From Solea solea (Eukaryota > Chordata > Actinopteri > Pleuronectiformes > Soleidae): a stretch of DNA of 64,000 nt. The notes under the pieces were generated by a model, which worked only from the letters and a program-made list of their open reading frames with translations, made no database searches and was not told where the DNA came from. The translations under genes and the position numbers were made by a program. Numbering within the stretch: the stretch's first letter is position 1; each line of letters starts with the position of its first letter. The stretch lies in contig NC_081149.1 of NCBI RefSeq assembly GCF_958295425.1, positions 1,538,501 through 1,602,500 of the forward strand, given 5' to 3'. Shown piece after piece: positions 14,401-24,736 of the stretch.

Positions 14401-17400
14401 GAAGACAGCGACAGAAGACAGCCACAGACGACAGCGACAGACGACAGACGACAGTGACAGATGACAACGACAGAAGACAGTGACAGACGACAGTGACAGA
14501 CGACAGCCGACAGACGACAGCGACAGAAGACAGTGACAGACGACAGTGACAGACGACAGCGACAGACGACAGCCACAGACGACAGTGACAGACAACAGCA
14601 ACAGAAGACAGCGACAGAAGACAGTGACAGACGACAGCGACAGAAGACAGCCTCAGATGACAGTGACAGACGACAGCCTCAGACGACAGTGACAGACGAC
14701 AGACGACAGCAACAGAAGACAGCCACAGACGACAGCGACAGACGACAGCAACAGAAGACAGCGACAGAAGACAGCGACAGATGACAGCGACAGAAGACAG
14801 CCTCAGACGACAGCCACAGACGACAGTGACAGACGACAGCAACAGAAGACAGCCACAGACGACAGTGACAGACAACAGCGACAGACGACAGTGACAGAAG
14901 ACAGCCACATACGACAGTGACAGACGACAGCGACAGAAGACAGCCACATACGAAAGTGACAGACGACAGCGACAGAAGACAGCTACAGACGACAGTGACA
15001 GAAGACAGCCACATACGACAGTGACAGACGACAGCGACAGAAGACAGCCACATACGAAAGTGACAGAAGACAGCTACAGACGACAGCAAAAGAAGACAGC
15101 TACAGACGACAGTGACAGAAGACAGCCACATACGACAGTGACAGACGACAGCGACAGAAGACAGCTACAGACGACAGTGACAGAAGACAGACGACAGTGA
15201 CAGACGACAGACGACAGACGACAGCGACAGAAGACAGCCACAGACGACAGTGACAGCGACAGAAGACAGCCACATACGACAGTGACAGACGACAGCAAAA
15301 GAAGACAGCTACAGACGACAGTGACAGAAGACAGACGACAGTGACAGACGACAGACGACAGACGACAGCGACAGAAGACAGCCACAGACGACAGTGACAG
15401 CGACAGAAGACAGCCACATACGACAGTGACAGACGACAGCCACAGACGACAGTGACAGACGACAGACGACAGTGACAGACGACAGCGACAGAAGACAGCC
15501 ACATACGACAGTGACAGACGACAGACGACAGCGACAGAAGACAGCCACAGACGACAGCGACAGACGACAGACGACAGTGACAGATGACAACGACAGAAGA
15601 CAGTGACAGACGACAGTGACAGACGACAGCCGACAGACGACAGCGACAGAAGACAGTGACAGACGACAGCGACAGACGACAGCGACAGACGACAGCCACA
15701 GACGACAGTGACAGACGACAGCAACAGAAGACAGCGACAGAAGACAGTGACAGACGACAGCGACAGAAGACAGCATCAGATGACAGTGACAGACGACAGC
15801 CTCAGACGACAGTGACAGACGACAGACGACAGCAACAGAAGACAGCCACAGACGACAGCGACAGACGACAGCAACAGAAGACAGCGACAGAAGACAGCGA
15901 CAGATGACAGCGACAGAAGACAGCCTCAGACGACAGCCACAGACGACAGTGACAGACGACAGCAACAGAAGACAGCCACAGACGACAGTGACAGACAACA
16001 GCGACAGACGACAGCGACAGAAGACAGCCACAGACGACAGTGACAGACAACAGTGACAGACGACAGCGACAGAAGACAGCCACAGACGACAGTGACAGAC
16101 GACAGCGACAGAAGACAGCCACATACGACAGTGACAGACGACAGCGACAGAAGACAGCTACAGACGACAGCGACAGAAGACAGCCACATACGACAGTGAC
16201 AGACGACAGCGACAGACGACAGCGACAGAAGACAGCCACAGACGACAGTGACAGACAACAGCGACAGACGACAGCGACAGAAGACAGCCACAGACGACAG
16301 TGACAAACAACAGTGACAGACGACAGCGACAGACGACAGCGACAGAAGACAGCGACAGAAGACAGCCACAGACGACAGTGACAGACAACAGTGACAGACA
16401 ACAGCGACAGAAGACAGCCACAGACGACAGTGACAGACGACAGTGACAGACGACAGCGACAGACGACAGCGACAGAAGACAGCCACAGACGACAGCGACA
16501 GACGACAGTGACAGACGACAGCGACAGACGACAGCGACAGACGACAGCGACAGAAGACAGCCACAGACAACAGTGACAGACGACAGCGACAGAAGACAGC
16601 CACATACGAAAGTGACAGAAGACAGCAACAGAAGACAGCCACAGACGACAGCGACAGAAGACAGCCACAGACGACAGCGACAGACGACAGCAACAGAAGA
16701 CAGCCACAGACGACAGCGACAGACGACAGCGACAGAAGACAGCCACATACGAAAGTGACAGAAGACAGCAACAGAAGACAGCCACAGACGACAGCGACAG
16801 AAGACAGCCACAGACGACAGCGACAGACGACAACCACAGACGACAGTGACAAACAACAGCGACAGACGACAGCGACAGACGACAGCGACAGACGACAGCC
16901 ACAGACGACAGTGACAGACAACAGTGACAGACGACAGCGACAGAAGACAGCCACAGACGACAGTGACAGACGACAGTGACAGACGACAGCGACAGACGAC
17001 AGCGACAGAAGACAGCCACAGACGACAGCGACAGACGACAGTGACAGCGACAGACGACAGCGACAGAAGACAGCCACAGACAACAGTGACAGACGACAGC
17101 GACAGAAGACAGCCACATACGAAAGTGACAGAAGACAGCCACAGAAGACAGCCACAGACAACAGTGACAGAAGACAGCCACAGACGACAGCGACAGAAGA
17201 CAGCCACAGAAGACAGCCACAGACGACAGTGACAGACGACAGCGACGGACGACAGCCACAGACGACAGCCACAGACGACAGTGACAGACAACAGTGACAG
17301 ACGACAGCCACAGACGACAGTGACAGACGACAGCGACAGACGACAGCGACAGACGACAGCCACAGAAGACAGCCACAGACGACAGTGACAGACGACAGCG

Positions 17401-17838
17401 ACAGACGACAGCGACAGACGACAGCCACAGACGACAGCGACAGAAGACAGCCACAGAAGACAGCCACAGACGACAGCGACAGACGACAGCCACAGACAAC
17501 AGTGACAAACAACAGCGACAGACGACAGCGACAGACGACAGCCACAGACGACAGCGACAGACGACAGCGACAGAAGACAGCCACAGACGACAATAAAATC
17601 CCAATAAAATGCTTTGACAGATGAACATCACTCTGGGATCAACAGAGAGTCGTGTCCGTGAGCATTACCTGTACTTGTTGTGGTCTAGGTAAGCACCTCC
17701 GACGCGACCAGGCCTCTGTTCTGTGGGAACTGTGACGGCCCGATTGAGGAAAGCTTGGAGGACGAGATGAGTCTCAGTCTTGATCTCCAAAAGAGAGGCG
17801 GAGGAGACGGAGGAACGCAAGCCGCTGGATGCTGACAT
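1409..17838 (-). CDS. bcl2l12: Bcl-2-like protein 12 (seven coding exons)
   Basis: Joined coding exons on the minus strand are 17838-17669, 8717-8546, 6639-6423, 6311-6207, 4131-4055, 3111-2848 and 1438-1409. They total 1035 nt, giving 344 aa; human BCL2L12 is 334 aa. All junctions are GT-AG with matching phases. Diagnostic matches are [14 protein letters not shown] near residue 21, [18 protein letters not shown] at 188, [14 protein letters not shown] at 224, the SDPFLRSS helix at 250 and the BH2-like PWVKGHGGW at 327-335. Residues 130-165 form a very basic Lys/Gln-rich helix. BCL2L12 is an atypical Bcl-2 relative that in mammals restrains effector caspases and p53 signalling in cytosol and nucleus. 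A CAG lies two bases before the ATG, so a 5' non-coding exon is likely further right. The ten-codon last exon ([13 protein letters not shown]) is the least certain part; it fits phase exactly. Intron 1 (8.95 kb) is mostly one satellite array. Confidence 0.93.
1518..1960 (-). mobile_element. non-autonomous DNA element, GTTTCCAC family, copy B (reverse orientation)
   Basis: This shares blocks with 5636-5976: a TTCCACGATGGTCCCG end, GGGCGGAGTCATCACTGCACGGCTG, and CAGACTCCTCTGTTAAATA. It is interrupted by a (CA)n tract at 1643-1663 and by a CCCCG repeat at 1529-1558. Related copies are at 29385-29645, 35240-35755 and 59840-60330. There is no coding capacity. A non-autonomous DNA transposon is inferred from the shared ends and dispersed copies. 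Confidence 0.6.
2008..2215 (+). mobile_element. tRNA-derived SINE (degraded)
   Basis: A GGCAGTGAGTTG... A-box relic is followed by the B-box-like GGGTTCAATTCCCAGC, then GTCTACATGCTGATGTGT and the body GGCAAAAGTGTAGTGTAAAGC seen in better-preserved copies at 26622 and 33315. It lies 3' of the bcl2l12 penultimate exon, inside the last intron. Confidence 0.65.
3250..3790. repeat. probable dispersed non-coding repeat
   Basis: This contains GGGGGGCGCTACTGAG and phrases such as CCAAATTTTGTGAAATTCAGCGCAA and CACGCCCTTTTTTCAG, which resemble a high-copy fish repeat. No second copy was found in this window, so the call rests on recall of the family and on the absence of coding potential. It sits in the bcl2l12 intron between exons 5 and 6. 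Confidence 0.3.
3835..4000 (-). mobile_element. tRNA-derived SINE, minus strand (degraded)
   Basis: Read on the reverse strand it starts GTAGCTCAGAGGAAGAGC (A-box-like) followed by a run matching GACGGCTGCACTGGCAG and ATGAAAGTGTGAGTGGGAATG, which parallel the SINE bodies elsewhere in the window. The B-box is damaged. It ends about 55 bp before bcl2l12 exon 5. Confidence 0.5.
4897..5263. repeat. 24-bp minisatellite, about 15 units
   Basis: The unit is close to CATGCAGCTACGTTAGCTTG plus TGCA. Units vary mainly at one position (GTTAGC or GTAAGC), and one or two are shortened or extended. Because 24 is a multiple of three, both strands stay open and give spurious eight-residue repeats. The array lies in the bcl2l12 intron between exons 4 and 5. 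Confidence 0.95.
5636..5976 (+). mobile_element. non-autonomous DNA element, GTTTCCAC family, copy A
   Basis: This begins GTGTTTCCACCGGCTC and ends GCGAGCCGGGACCATCGTGG, so the ends are roughly complementary. Inside are TGATTGGTCAGAGCACC, CAGAGGAGTCTGGTGTATT and GTGCAGTGATGACTCCGCCC, all shared with copies B and C. This is the only copy in the window without a microsatellite expansion at the homologous internal site. It lies in the bcl2l12 intron between exons 4 and 5. Confidence 0.65.
7334..7686. pseudogene. inverted pair of integrase-like (transposase-type) gene fragments
   Basis: The minus strand from about 7700 to 7447 reads [20 protein letters not shown], then a Gly-Phe-Val-Val-Ser segment, then [20 protein letters not shown]. 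The LDPEGVE-x-R motif followed by a Tyr-Ser segment resembles the region before the catalytic core of integrase-core proteins common as transposon-derived genes in fish. The plus strand from 7334 carries a second, inverted piece of the same protein ([22 protein letters not shown]). Arms 7334-7362 and 7658-7686 are a perfect 29-bp inverted repeat; 7449-7465 and 7578-7594 are a perfect 17-bp pair. No DDE core is present. Family assignment is from recall, so moderate. Confidence 0.55.
8125..8310. mobile_element. MITE, ATCGAT-rich family, copy 2 (diverged)
   Basis: TATAATCGACTAATCTGTC, CACAAAACTAAATGATTCC, ATGATTTCTTTGTGACATGGAGCAAAG and TTCACATGTAAAGAG follow the order of the copy at 26888-27175 but with many substitutions. 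It lies in bcl2l12 intron 2, next to a (CA)n tract at 8385-8415. Confidence 0.5.
9324..17592. repeat. 8.3 kb array of a 13-bp repeat with higher-order structure
   Basis: The basic unit is ACAGACGACAGTG with variants ending GCG, GCC, GCT or TGA and with AGAAG or ATACG replacing AGACG. Because 13 is not a multiple of three and the unit lacks stops in every frame on both strands, all frames give 13-residue pseudo-repeats such as [13 protein letters not shown]. These make open stretches up to about 600 codons that I reject as genes. Identical long stretches recur 1974 bp apart (10172 and 12146, 10426 and 12400, 11011 and 12985), and a further similar block recurs about 1123 bp apart (14533 and 15656). 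It fills most of bcl2l12 intron 1. Confidence 0.97.
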
Positions 17839-17842
17839 CACT

Positions 17843-18187
17843 GCAATGACATGGAACACAGATTTTTATTCTGTATTATATAGAAGTATGAGCCATTTTC
17901 AAATGCCATAAACTCAGAATAACAGAATAAACACTATGTCCTGTGCTTAACACACACGTACTACAGGCTGTTTATAACTGTAGGTAAACAAAGAGTCTTC
18001 TCATTTACAGATCACCAGAAATGAGAAGGCTCCTACACCTGAATGAGAGAACTTCACTGTCACACATTCTCAGATCAAATGCAAGTTGTTGCTGAGTGAT
18101 AAAGAAAGTGATTTTATGAGAAAACATGTCTGTCAGCAGAGCCACGAGGAAAAAGGATATCACTGAGGAACAGAACAGAGGTTGCTT
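17843..18187. other. bcl2l12 5' flank, no feature recognised
   Basis: Between the bcl2l12 start codon and the next satellite there is ordinary AT-rich sequence. On the minus strand a TTGCAG lies just before the TG-ATG, which looks like a 3' splice site for an upstream untranslated exon. No TATA box or CpG cluster is visible here, which argues against transcription starting in this stretch. Confidence 0.5.
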
Positions 18188-19892
18188 TCACTCAGTTAAG
18201 TAGTTTTAACTGAGTTAGGGTTAGGGTCAGTTAAGTAGTTTTAACTGGGTTAAGGGTTAGGGTCAGTTAAGTAGTTTTAACTGGGTTAGGGTCAGTTAAG
18301 TAGTTTTAACTGGGTTAGGGTCAGTTAAGTAGTTTTAACTGGGTTAGGGTCAGTTAAGTAGTTTTAACTGGGTTAGGGTCAGTTAAGTAGTTTTAACTGG
18401 GTTAGGGTCAGTTAAGTAGTTTTAACTGGGTTAGGGTTGGGGTCAGTTAAGTAGTTTTAACTGGGTTAGGGTTGGGGTCAGTTAAGTAGTTTTAACTGGG
18501 TTAGGGTCAGTTAAGTAGTTTTAACTGGGTTAGGGTCAGTTAAGTAGTTTTAACTGGGTTAGGGTTGGGGTCAGTTAAGTAGTTTTAACTGGGTTAGGGT
18601 TGGGGTCAGTTAAGTAGTTTTAACTGGGTTAGGGTTGGGGTCAGTTAAGTAGTTTTAACTGGGTTAGGGTTGGGGTCAGTTAAGTAGTTTTAACTGGGTT
18701 AGGGTCAGTTAAGTAGTTTTAACTGAGTTAGGGTTAGGGTCAGTTAAGTAGTTTTAACTGGGTTAAGGGTTAGGGTCAGTTAAGTAGTTTTAACTGGGTT
18801 AGGGTCAGTTAAGTAGTTTTAACTGGGTTAGGGTCAGTTAAGTAGTTTTAACTGGGTTAGGGTCAGTTAAGTAGTTTTAACTGGGTTAGGGTCAGTTAAG
18901 TAGTTTTAACTGGGTTAGGGTCAGTTAAGTAGTTTTAACTGGGTTAGGGTTGGGGTCAGTTAAGTAGTTTTAACTGGGTTAGGGTTGGGGTCAGTTAAGT
19001 AGTTTTAACTGGGTTAGGGTCAGTTAAGTAGTTTTAACTGGGTTAGGGTCAGTTAAGTAGTTTTAACTGGGTTAGGGTTGGGGTCAGTTAAGTAGTTTTA
19101 ACTGGGTTAGGGTTGGGGTCAGTTAAGTAGTTTTAACTGGGTTAGGGTTGGGGTCAGTTAAGTAGTTTTAACTGGGTTAGGGTTGGGGTCAGTTAAGTAG
19201 TTTTAACTGGGTTAGGGTCAGTTAAGTAGTTTTAACTGAGTTAGGGTTAGGGTCAGTTAAGTAGTTTTAACTGGGTTAAGGGTTAGGGTCAGTTAAGTAG
19301 TTTTAACTGGGTTAGGGTCAGTTAAGTAGTTTTAACTGGGTTAGGGTCAGTTAAGTAGTTTTAACTGGGTTAGGGTCAGTTAAGTAGTTTTAACTGGGTT
19401 AGGGTCAGTTAAGTAGTTTTATATGGGTTAGGGTCAGTTAAGTAGTTTTAACTGGGTTAGGGTTGGGGTCAGTTAAGTAGTTTTAACTGGGTTAGGGTTG
19501 GGGTCAGTTAAGTAGTTTTAACTGGGTTAGGGTCAGTTAAGTAGTTTTAACTGGGTTAGGGTCAGTTAAGTAGTTTTAACTGGGTTAGGGTTGGGGTCAG
19601 TTAAGTAGTTTTAACTGGGTTAGGGTTGGGGTCAGTTAAGTAGTTTTAACTGGGTTAGGGTTGGGGTCAGTTAAGTAGTTTTAACTGGGTTAGGGTTGGG
19701 GTCAGTTAAGTAGTTTTAACTGGGTTAGGGTCAGTTAAGTAGTTTTAACTGGGTTAGGGTCAGTTAAGTAGTTTTAACTGGGTTAGGGTTGGGGTCAGTT
19801 AAGTAGTTTTAACTGGGTTAGGGTTGGGGTCAGTTAAGTAGTTTTAACTGGGTTAGGGTTGGGGTCAGTTAAGTAGTTTTAACTGGGTTAGG
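18188..19892. repeat. minisatellite with telomere-like motif and 513-bp higher-order period
   Basis: The unit is about 29 bp (GTCAGTTAAGTAGTTTTAAC then TGGGTTAGG), with longer versions carrying an added GTTGGG or GTTAGG. The core TTAAGTAGTTTTAA is nearly palindromic. A marker variant (ACTGAGTTAGGGTTAGGG followed by a GGGTTAAGGG unit) occurs at 18211, 18724 and 19237, exactly 513 bp apart, so the array grew by duplication of a multi-unit block. It lies 350 bp upstream of the bcl2l12 start codon. Confidence 0.95.
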
Positions 19893-20690
19893 GTGACGCT
19901 GCATTTAAATGAGGGCTATTCCTTAAATACTGTAATCATGCATTGAAGATAGAAACAGGTCCACCACCATCATCACATCACAGGCTAATGTTACATATCT
20001 CTGTTATTTTGTTGTGAAAAATGTATTTATTGAATTAAAATAACAACAAATGTGTGTGTAGCTTTATTCCTCCTCAATGATTGTGAATTATGGTCTGCCT
20101 TATTGCTAACTAGCTAAGTCAATTCACTTTGATTACTTATTATTTCTTCAAAAACTTAAGGTCATATTTAAAAAGGGCCAAACTAAATATATTTAATACT
20201 AAATGAAGTGATTAGTTTTAAGTTGTGTTTTTATTTTTGATTACACAACAGTATTCTAGTCGTCAGAAATATCCTAAACATAACCTGTGAAACTCTTTGG
20301 GTTTTCATTTTAACTCAAAGTTGAGAATCTATTCAACAATAATAATAATTAGTGTACAGTAAACATGTCTGATGCAGTAGTTCAGTCGTCATAGGGCCCT
20401 AAACACAAGACATCCACAACCTGTCCACAACCTTTGACTGCTAATCACAGTTAAATTAAAATGTCAAATGTCTGTTTATGTCTTCATGTCCATGGATGTG
20501 TTATAACAACCTAATAATACATCCATGTTCATACCTTAGCTCAGAATGCAGTGAGACGGTCTCTGACACTTATTCACCTATGTTTTTACTATGGTTCCCG
20601 TTCTAACATGAGACGACATCGACAGACCGGTATCAGGTTAGATCCCGGGTTTATGAACTGTGTACTTGTTAGAACCTTTGTGATGTACAT
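19893..20690. other. unique-looking AT-rich intergenic sequence
   Basis: No open frame, repeat or RNA gene is recognised. It may include intron or 5' flank of bcl2l12 if that gene has a remote 5' exon. Confidence 0.5.
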
Positions 20691-20960
20691 GAAAGCACCG
20701 ACAGTCGAGCGCGGACCGGTGTGACGAGCACGAGCGCAGACCGGTGTGACGAGCACGAGCGCGGACCTACGACGAGCTTCAGGAAATGCGAACGTGACTG
20801 CGCGCTTTTTTTCACATCACATCAGCACGAGAACCTGAATCAGGGACACGGTTCGTCCTAGAATCGTGTCCCTGATTCCGGTTCAGGAGTAAGTGTCTTT
20901 GACAGAACTTTAGTACAAACTAACTTCGTTTCCTCGTGGACACGAAGGAGAGGAGCCGAC
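20691..20960. promoter_or_regulatory. CpG-rich patch, candidate promoter for bcl2l12
   Basis: This is the only CpG-dense stretch between bcl2l12 and nosip. It includes two and a half near-identical 25-bp units built on GAGCGCGGACCGGTGTGACG at about 20706-20770, then a GCGCGC stretch and a long hairpin (20831-20884). It lies 2.9 kb upstream of the bcl2l12 ATG, beyond the 513-bp-period array, where a 5' untranslated exon could start. I did not find a convincing donor site, so this is inference from composition only. Confidence 0.3.
20831..20884. repeat. 54-bp hairpin/cruciform
   Basis: GAACC (20831) pairs with GGTTC (20880-20884). After one mismatch, GAATCAGGGACACG (20837-20850) pairs perfectly with CGTGTCCCTGATTC (20865-20878). 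A G-T step and TTC/GAA then leave a six-base loop GTCCTA. The perfect 14-bp core is directly visible. Confidence 0.9.
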
Positions 20961-21000
20961 ATTCCCACCACATTCCACGACAGTGAGTGAGACACCGAAC

Positions 21001-21158
21001 ACTTCCCTCACTCTCTGTCTGTCTGTCTGTCTGTCTCTCTGTCTGTCTGTCGCTGGACACACCAACATCCGACTTTACGTAAAAAGGACAGATTAATATT
21101 ATTTGAACTATATTCCTACCTCCGTGTGTGTGTGTGTGTGTGTGTGTTTCAGCGCGTC

Positions 21159-21200
<42 letters not shown>
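21001..21200. repeat. cluster of microsatellites (GTCT)n, (GT)n, (CT)n
   Basis: A (GTCT)n tract lies near 21016-21050, a (GT)n tract near 21124-21147 and a (CT)n tract near 21163-21196. The CT tract is a polypurine/polypyrimidine mirror repeat. No gene is supported here. Confidence 0.9.
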
Positions 21201-21596
21201 TGTGAGTGACAGCAGTGGGAGGAGCTATTCCTCGTCTACCAGTGAGTCGGAAGTTATTTTATTCTTAAGAATCAAAACCAAAAGTAAACACGTGCTCAGT
21301 TGTTCTGTTTTTGATTGTATTTGATTGACAGAACAAATAATATTCCATAAAATCACAGCAAGGCTCCTATTGATACCAGCTGTCAATCACAGTGTCCACT
21401 TACATCCAAGGCATCAGCGAACCAAGCGAGCAAGCTGCTGCTTAGGGCCCCGTGACCACCAGGGGGCCCCAAGAGCAAAACAATTGTTTTTATGTTATGT
21501 TACACACATATCAGTGTCCTCGAGGGAAAAAACACAAAAAACAGTGACATGTGGTGAATTTAAGACGAGACTTTAGTCTTTAGTGAAAACACAGCC

Positions 21597-21598
<2 letters not shown>

Positions 21599-21633
<35 letters not shown>
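21599..21633. repeat. (GT)n microsatellite
   Basis: An uninterrupted GT dinucleotide run of about 17 units. Confidence 0.95.
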
Positions 21634-21636
<3 letters not shown>

Positions 21637-21667
21637 ACTCACATGAAGAGAATAAAGTTTGACTTGT

Positions 21668-21785
21668 TTACATTACATTACATTACATCACATGACACTT
21701 AGCAGACGCTTTTATCCAAAGCGACTTACAATGGAATTGAATACAATCAGCCAGGGGTGGAGTCGAACTTGCGACCATGATGTCT
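21668..21785 (-). mobile_element. tRNA-derived SINE, minus strand, with conserved tail
   Basis: On the reverse strand there is a B-box-like GGTCGCAAGTTCGACTCC followed by the widespread fish SINE/LINE tail GCTTTGGATAAAAGCGTCTG and an ATGTAATGTAATGT end. The same tail occurs alone at 30345-30378 (minus) and 57970-58030 (plus). Confidence 0.7.
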
Positions 21786-22019
21786 TTCGCACACACTTTT
21801 ATGTTGCGCGTGTGTGTGTGTGTGTGTGGATGTGAGGACACGAGGACACGGCAGGCTGCGGGGAAACATGTTGTCTACAAAGTAAATCCAGCCTCTTCTT
21901 CTTCTTCTTCTTCGTCACCTAAAGTAAAAAAACATCACTCTTTCATTGTCTCCGTTACCGCATAAGTTAAGTTTCCCTTTTGAAATCGCACCATGCCCCG
22001 CCCCTCGACACCATGATGA

Positions 22020-22570
22020 CTACCAGGGCCGGCCCGAGGCATAGGTGAAGTAAGGGCACAAGGGGCCCCCCAATCAAGTGTTTGGGGTTTTTGTTTGTTT
22101 TGTTTGTTTTTAAACATATTAAATAACAAGTGACATGATTGAATGAATGAATGAATGAATGAATGAATTTCTCGATGTAACTTGAGTAAACCATACTTCG
22201 TGCTTCACTTTGAATATGACAGTTTAAATAAATGTGTGATCTCAGTGTCCTCTAAGGTTAAAAGGTGTCTGCTTTGGTGTAAATAACGACTATATTAATA
22301 CTGGGGTCTACCAAGGGCCACAAGTCTAGAGGGGAGCCCCAAAACATTGTTGGCATGTGAGCAAGGATGGATTAAAGAATGAGCCGACCGGGCCCAGAGG
22401 TCAAGGGGTCACTTCCTTAATAAGTCAAAAAACAAAAGACTATGAATGTGAACACATGAATGTATTGACCTTCTCCAGCTCTGAAAAATGCACCAGAATA
22501 TAAGAAATCACATCTACCAGATTCAAACTCTTCTGGGGGAGGAGCCCCAGACCCCCCTTCCCATGTGCAC
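22020..22570. mobile_element. degraded hAT-like element remnants
   Basis: CCAGGGCCGGCCCGAGGCATAG and AAGGGGCCCCCCAATC at 22025-22075, together with GGGGAGCCCCAAAAC near 22333 and GGGCCCAGAGGTCAAGGGG near 22390, resemble terminal and subterminal parts of hAT-type elements carrying GGGCCC-rich ends. A similar motif sits at 21445-21475. A (GAAT)n run is at 22140-22166. No transposase frame survives. Confidence 0.35.
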
Positions 22571-23858
22571 CCACTCTTGAACTAATAGGGAGGTCCTTAT
22601 GCATCTGTGCCAGAGGAAGAGTCGTTCATAATCTGTCAGGATTAATACTATTGATAATGTAACATTAAAGTGTGACGTGTCTCACTCTAGTTCTCATTTG
22701 AATGTCCAATTGCCTTTATTTGATCTATTATTAATTATTGTTGAACTGAAAATAAATATTGTTTAAATGGCATTGATTTATAGTTTCCTTGACTTCACAC
22801 AGTGCAGATACTGATACAATGACAATGCTACTTCATTGTAATGTATAACTAAATAAAATGCATCTTCAACATGACGATGCTGTCTGGACCCCCCCGGTGT
22901 ACACAGTAAGATTATGTTTGACACTTTTTCTCCCTGTGTTACTTTGACGGCTCGGTCACTTCCTGCACCAAAGACCAGAGAAAAGCATCTTTGTTTTGCA
23001 TCACAGCTCAGACCTGCTTCCATCAGTGAGTTCAAGTGTGTTCTTTTGTTTTGATTCCTCTCAGTAAGGTACATTTACTAACCAGACACCAGTAGACCAC
23101 CACCAGCAGCAGCTTCTCTCTGGTTTATCTGTTTGTCCTGTTGCCCCCATGCACAGGCAGTAAGAGGAAGTGTGTTAGTGTGTGTGTTCCTGCAGGGCGA
23201 CACACACAGTAAAGGCTGAGCTGATATCAGGACCTAACAACAACAACAACAACTGCACATGTGACACAAGGCTCTCAGACTGTTCTGAGTGACCCATAGT
23301 GATGTGTGTGATGTGTGGAGGGGTTACACAGAGACTGTATGAAGAGCAGAGGAGCCTGGATATCCCACCTGCCAACAAACAAGAGAAAAACACATGTTTT
23401 ATAACTTTCTAAAAAGTTGAAACCATGCACACTTAGCTTTGTCTGAATTTATGTCGTGTGCAAGCCCAATTCATTCTAAGAAACACCATGACCAACAAAC
23501 ACTGATGGTTTTATTTAGAGGGAAAGATACTGTAGTCCAAAAACCACATTGACATGAATATAGATAATAAAGCACATAAGAGCAGCAGTCCTTAGCACAG
23601 CCCCCCCCAAACCTGTCCAGCGTCACTGTTCATAGACACTGGTACAAGGATTGGGAGTGACCAGACTAAGAGGGGGACGGACACTGAACATAGATGAAAG
23701 CATCACATGACTTAACTACTGAACATGAGACACTCAGAGACACAAACATGGACAACATTTACAACTCTTTCCTGGAGTGAGAGTTCATGTCAGCAGAGTT
23801 CAACGCATGCTTACCTCCTGTAGTGCAGCTCAGTCTATTCTAACGTCGGTCGCTGTCT
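22571..23858. other. intergenic sequence, no gene recognised
   Basis: This is ordinary sequence with scattered short open frames, none with recognisable domains, codon bias or splice structure. A C-rich run is near 23601. Confidence 0.5.
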
Positions 23859-24736
23859 CAGCACCAGTCTGTCTGCCCTCTGCACCAGTCTGTCTGTCTG
23901 CCCTCAGCACCAGTCTGTCTGTCTGCCCTCAGCACCAGTCCGTCTGCCCTCAGCACCAGTCTGTCTGCCCTCTGCACCAGTCTGTCTGCCCTCAGCACCA
24001 GTCTGTCTGCCCTCAGCACCAGTCTGTCTGCCCTCAGCACCAGTCTGTCTGTCTGCCCTCAGCACCAGTCTGTCTGCCCTCAGCACCAGTCTGTCTGCCC
24101 TCAGCATCAGTCCGTCTGCCCTCAGCACCAGTCCGTCTGCCCTCAGCACCAGTCCTTCTGCCCTCAGCACCAGTCCGTCTGTCTGCCCTCAGCACCAGTC
24201 CGTCTGTCTGCCCTCAGCACCAGTCCGTCTGCCCTCAGCACCAGTCCTTCTGCCCTCAGCACCAGTCCGTCTGTCTGCCCTCAGCACCAGTCCATCTGTC
24301 TGCCCTCAGCACCAGTCCGTCTGCCCCTTAGCACCAGTCTGTCTGCCCTCTGCACCAGTCTGTCTGCCCTCTGCACCAGTCTGTCTGCCCTCAGCACCAG
24401 TCTGTCTGTCTGCCCTCAGCACCAGTCCGTCTGTCTGCCCTCAGCACCAGTCCGTCTGTCTGCCCTCAGCACCAGTCCTTCTGCCCTCTGCCCTCAGCAC
24501 CAGTCCGTCTGCCCTCAGCACCAGTCCTTCTGCCCTCAGCACCAGTCCGTCTGCCCTCAGCACCAGTCCTTCTGCCCTCAGCACCAGTCCGTCTGTCTGC
24601 CCTCAGCACCAGTCCGTCTGTCTGCCCTCAGCACCAGTCCGTCTGCCCTCAGCACCAGTCCTTCTGCCCTCAGCACCAGTCCGTCTGCCCTCAGCACCAG
24701 TCCTTCTGCCCTCAGCACCAGTCCGTCTGCCCTCGT
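23859..24736. repeat. 21/25-bp minisatellite
   Basis: The unit CAGCACCAGTCCGTCTGCCC plus T (21 bp) alternates with a 25-bp version carrying an extra GTCT. Point variants (CCGTCT, CTGTCT, CCTTCT) form interspersed patterns. Both strands stay open for up to about 180 codons as a repeat artefact. Confidence 0.95.

Noticed and set aside
9288..17631. Open frames of 200-609 codons on both strands
   Set aside because: They are products of a 13-bp repeat lacking stops. The peptide repeats every 13 residues in every frame, with no domain, signal or splice structure, and they lie inside a bcl2l12 intron.
18188..19892. CRISPR-like or interstitial telomere array
   Set aside because: There are no unique spacers of constant length, and the units are contiguous variants. 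TTAGGG occurs once or twice per unit rather than as a pure telomere tract. The context is animal nuclear DNA.
22778..23074. 98-codon minus-strand open frame
   Set aside because: No recognisable domain, splice partner or repeat relation. Its length is within chance for this composition.
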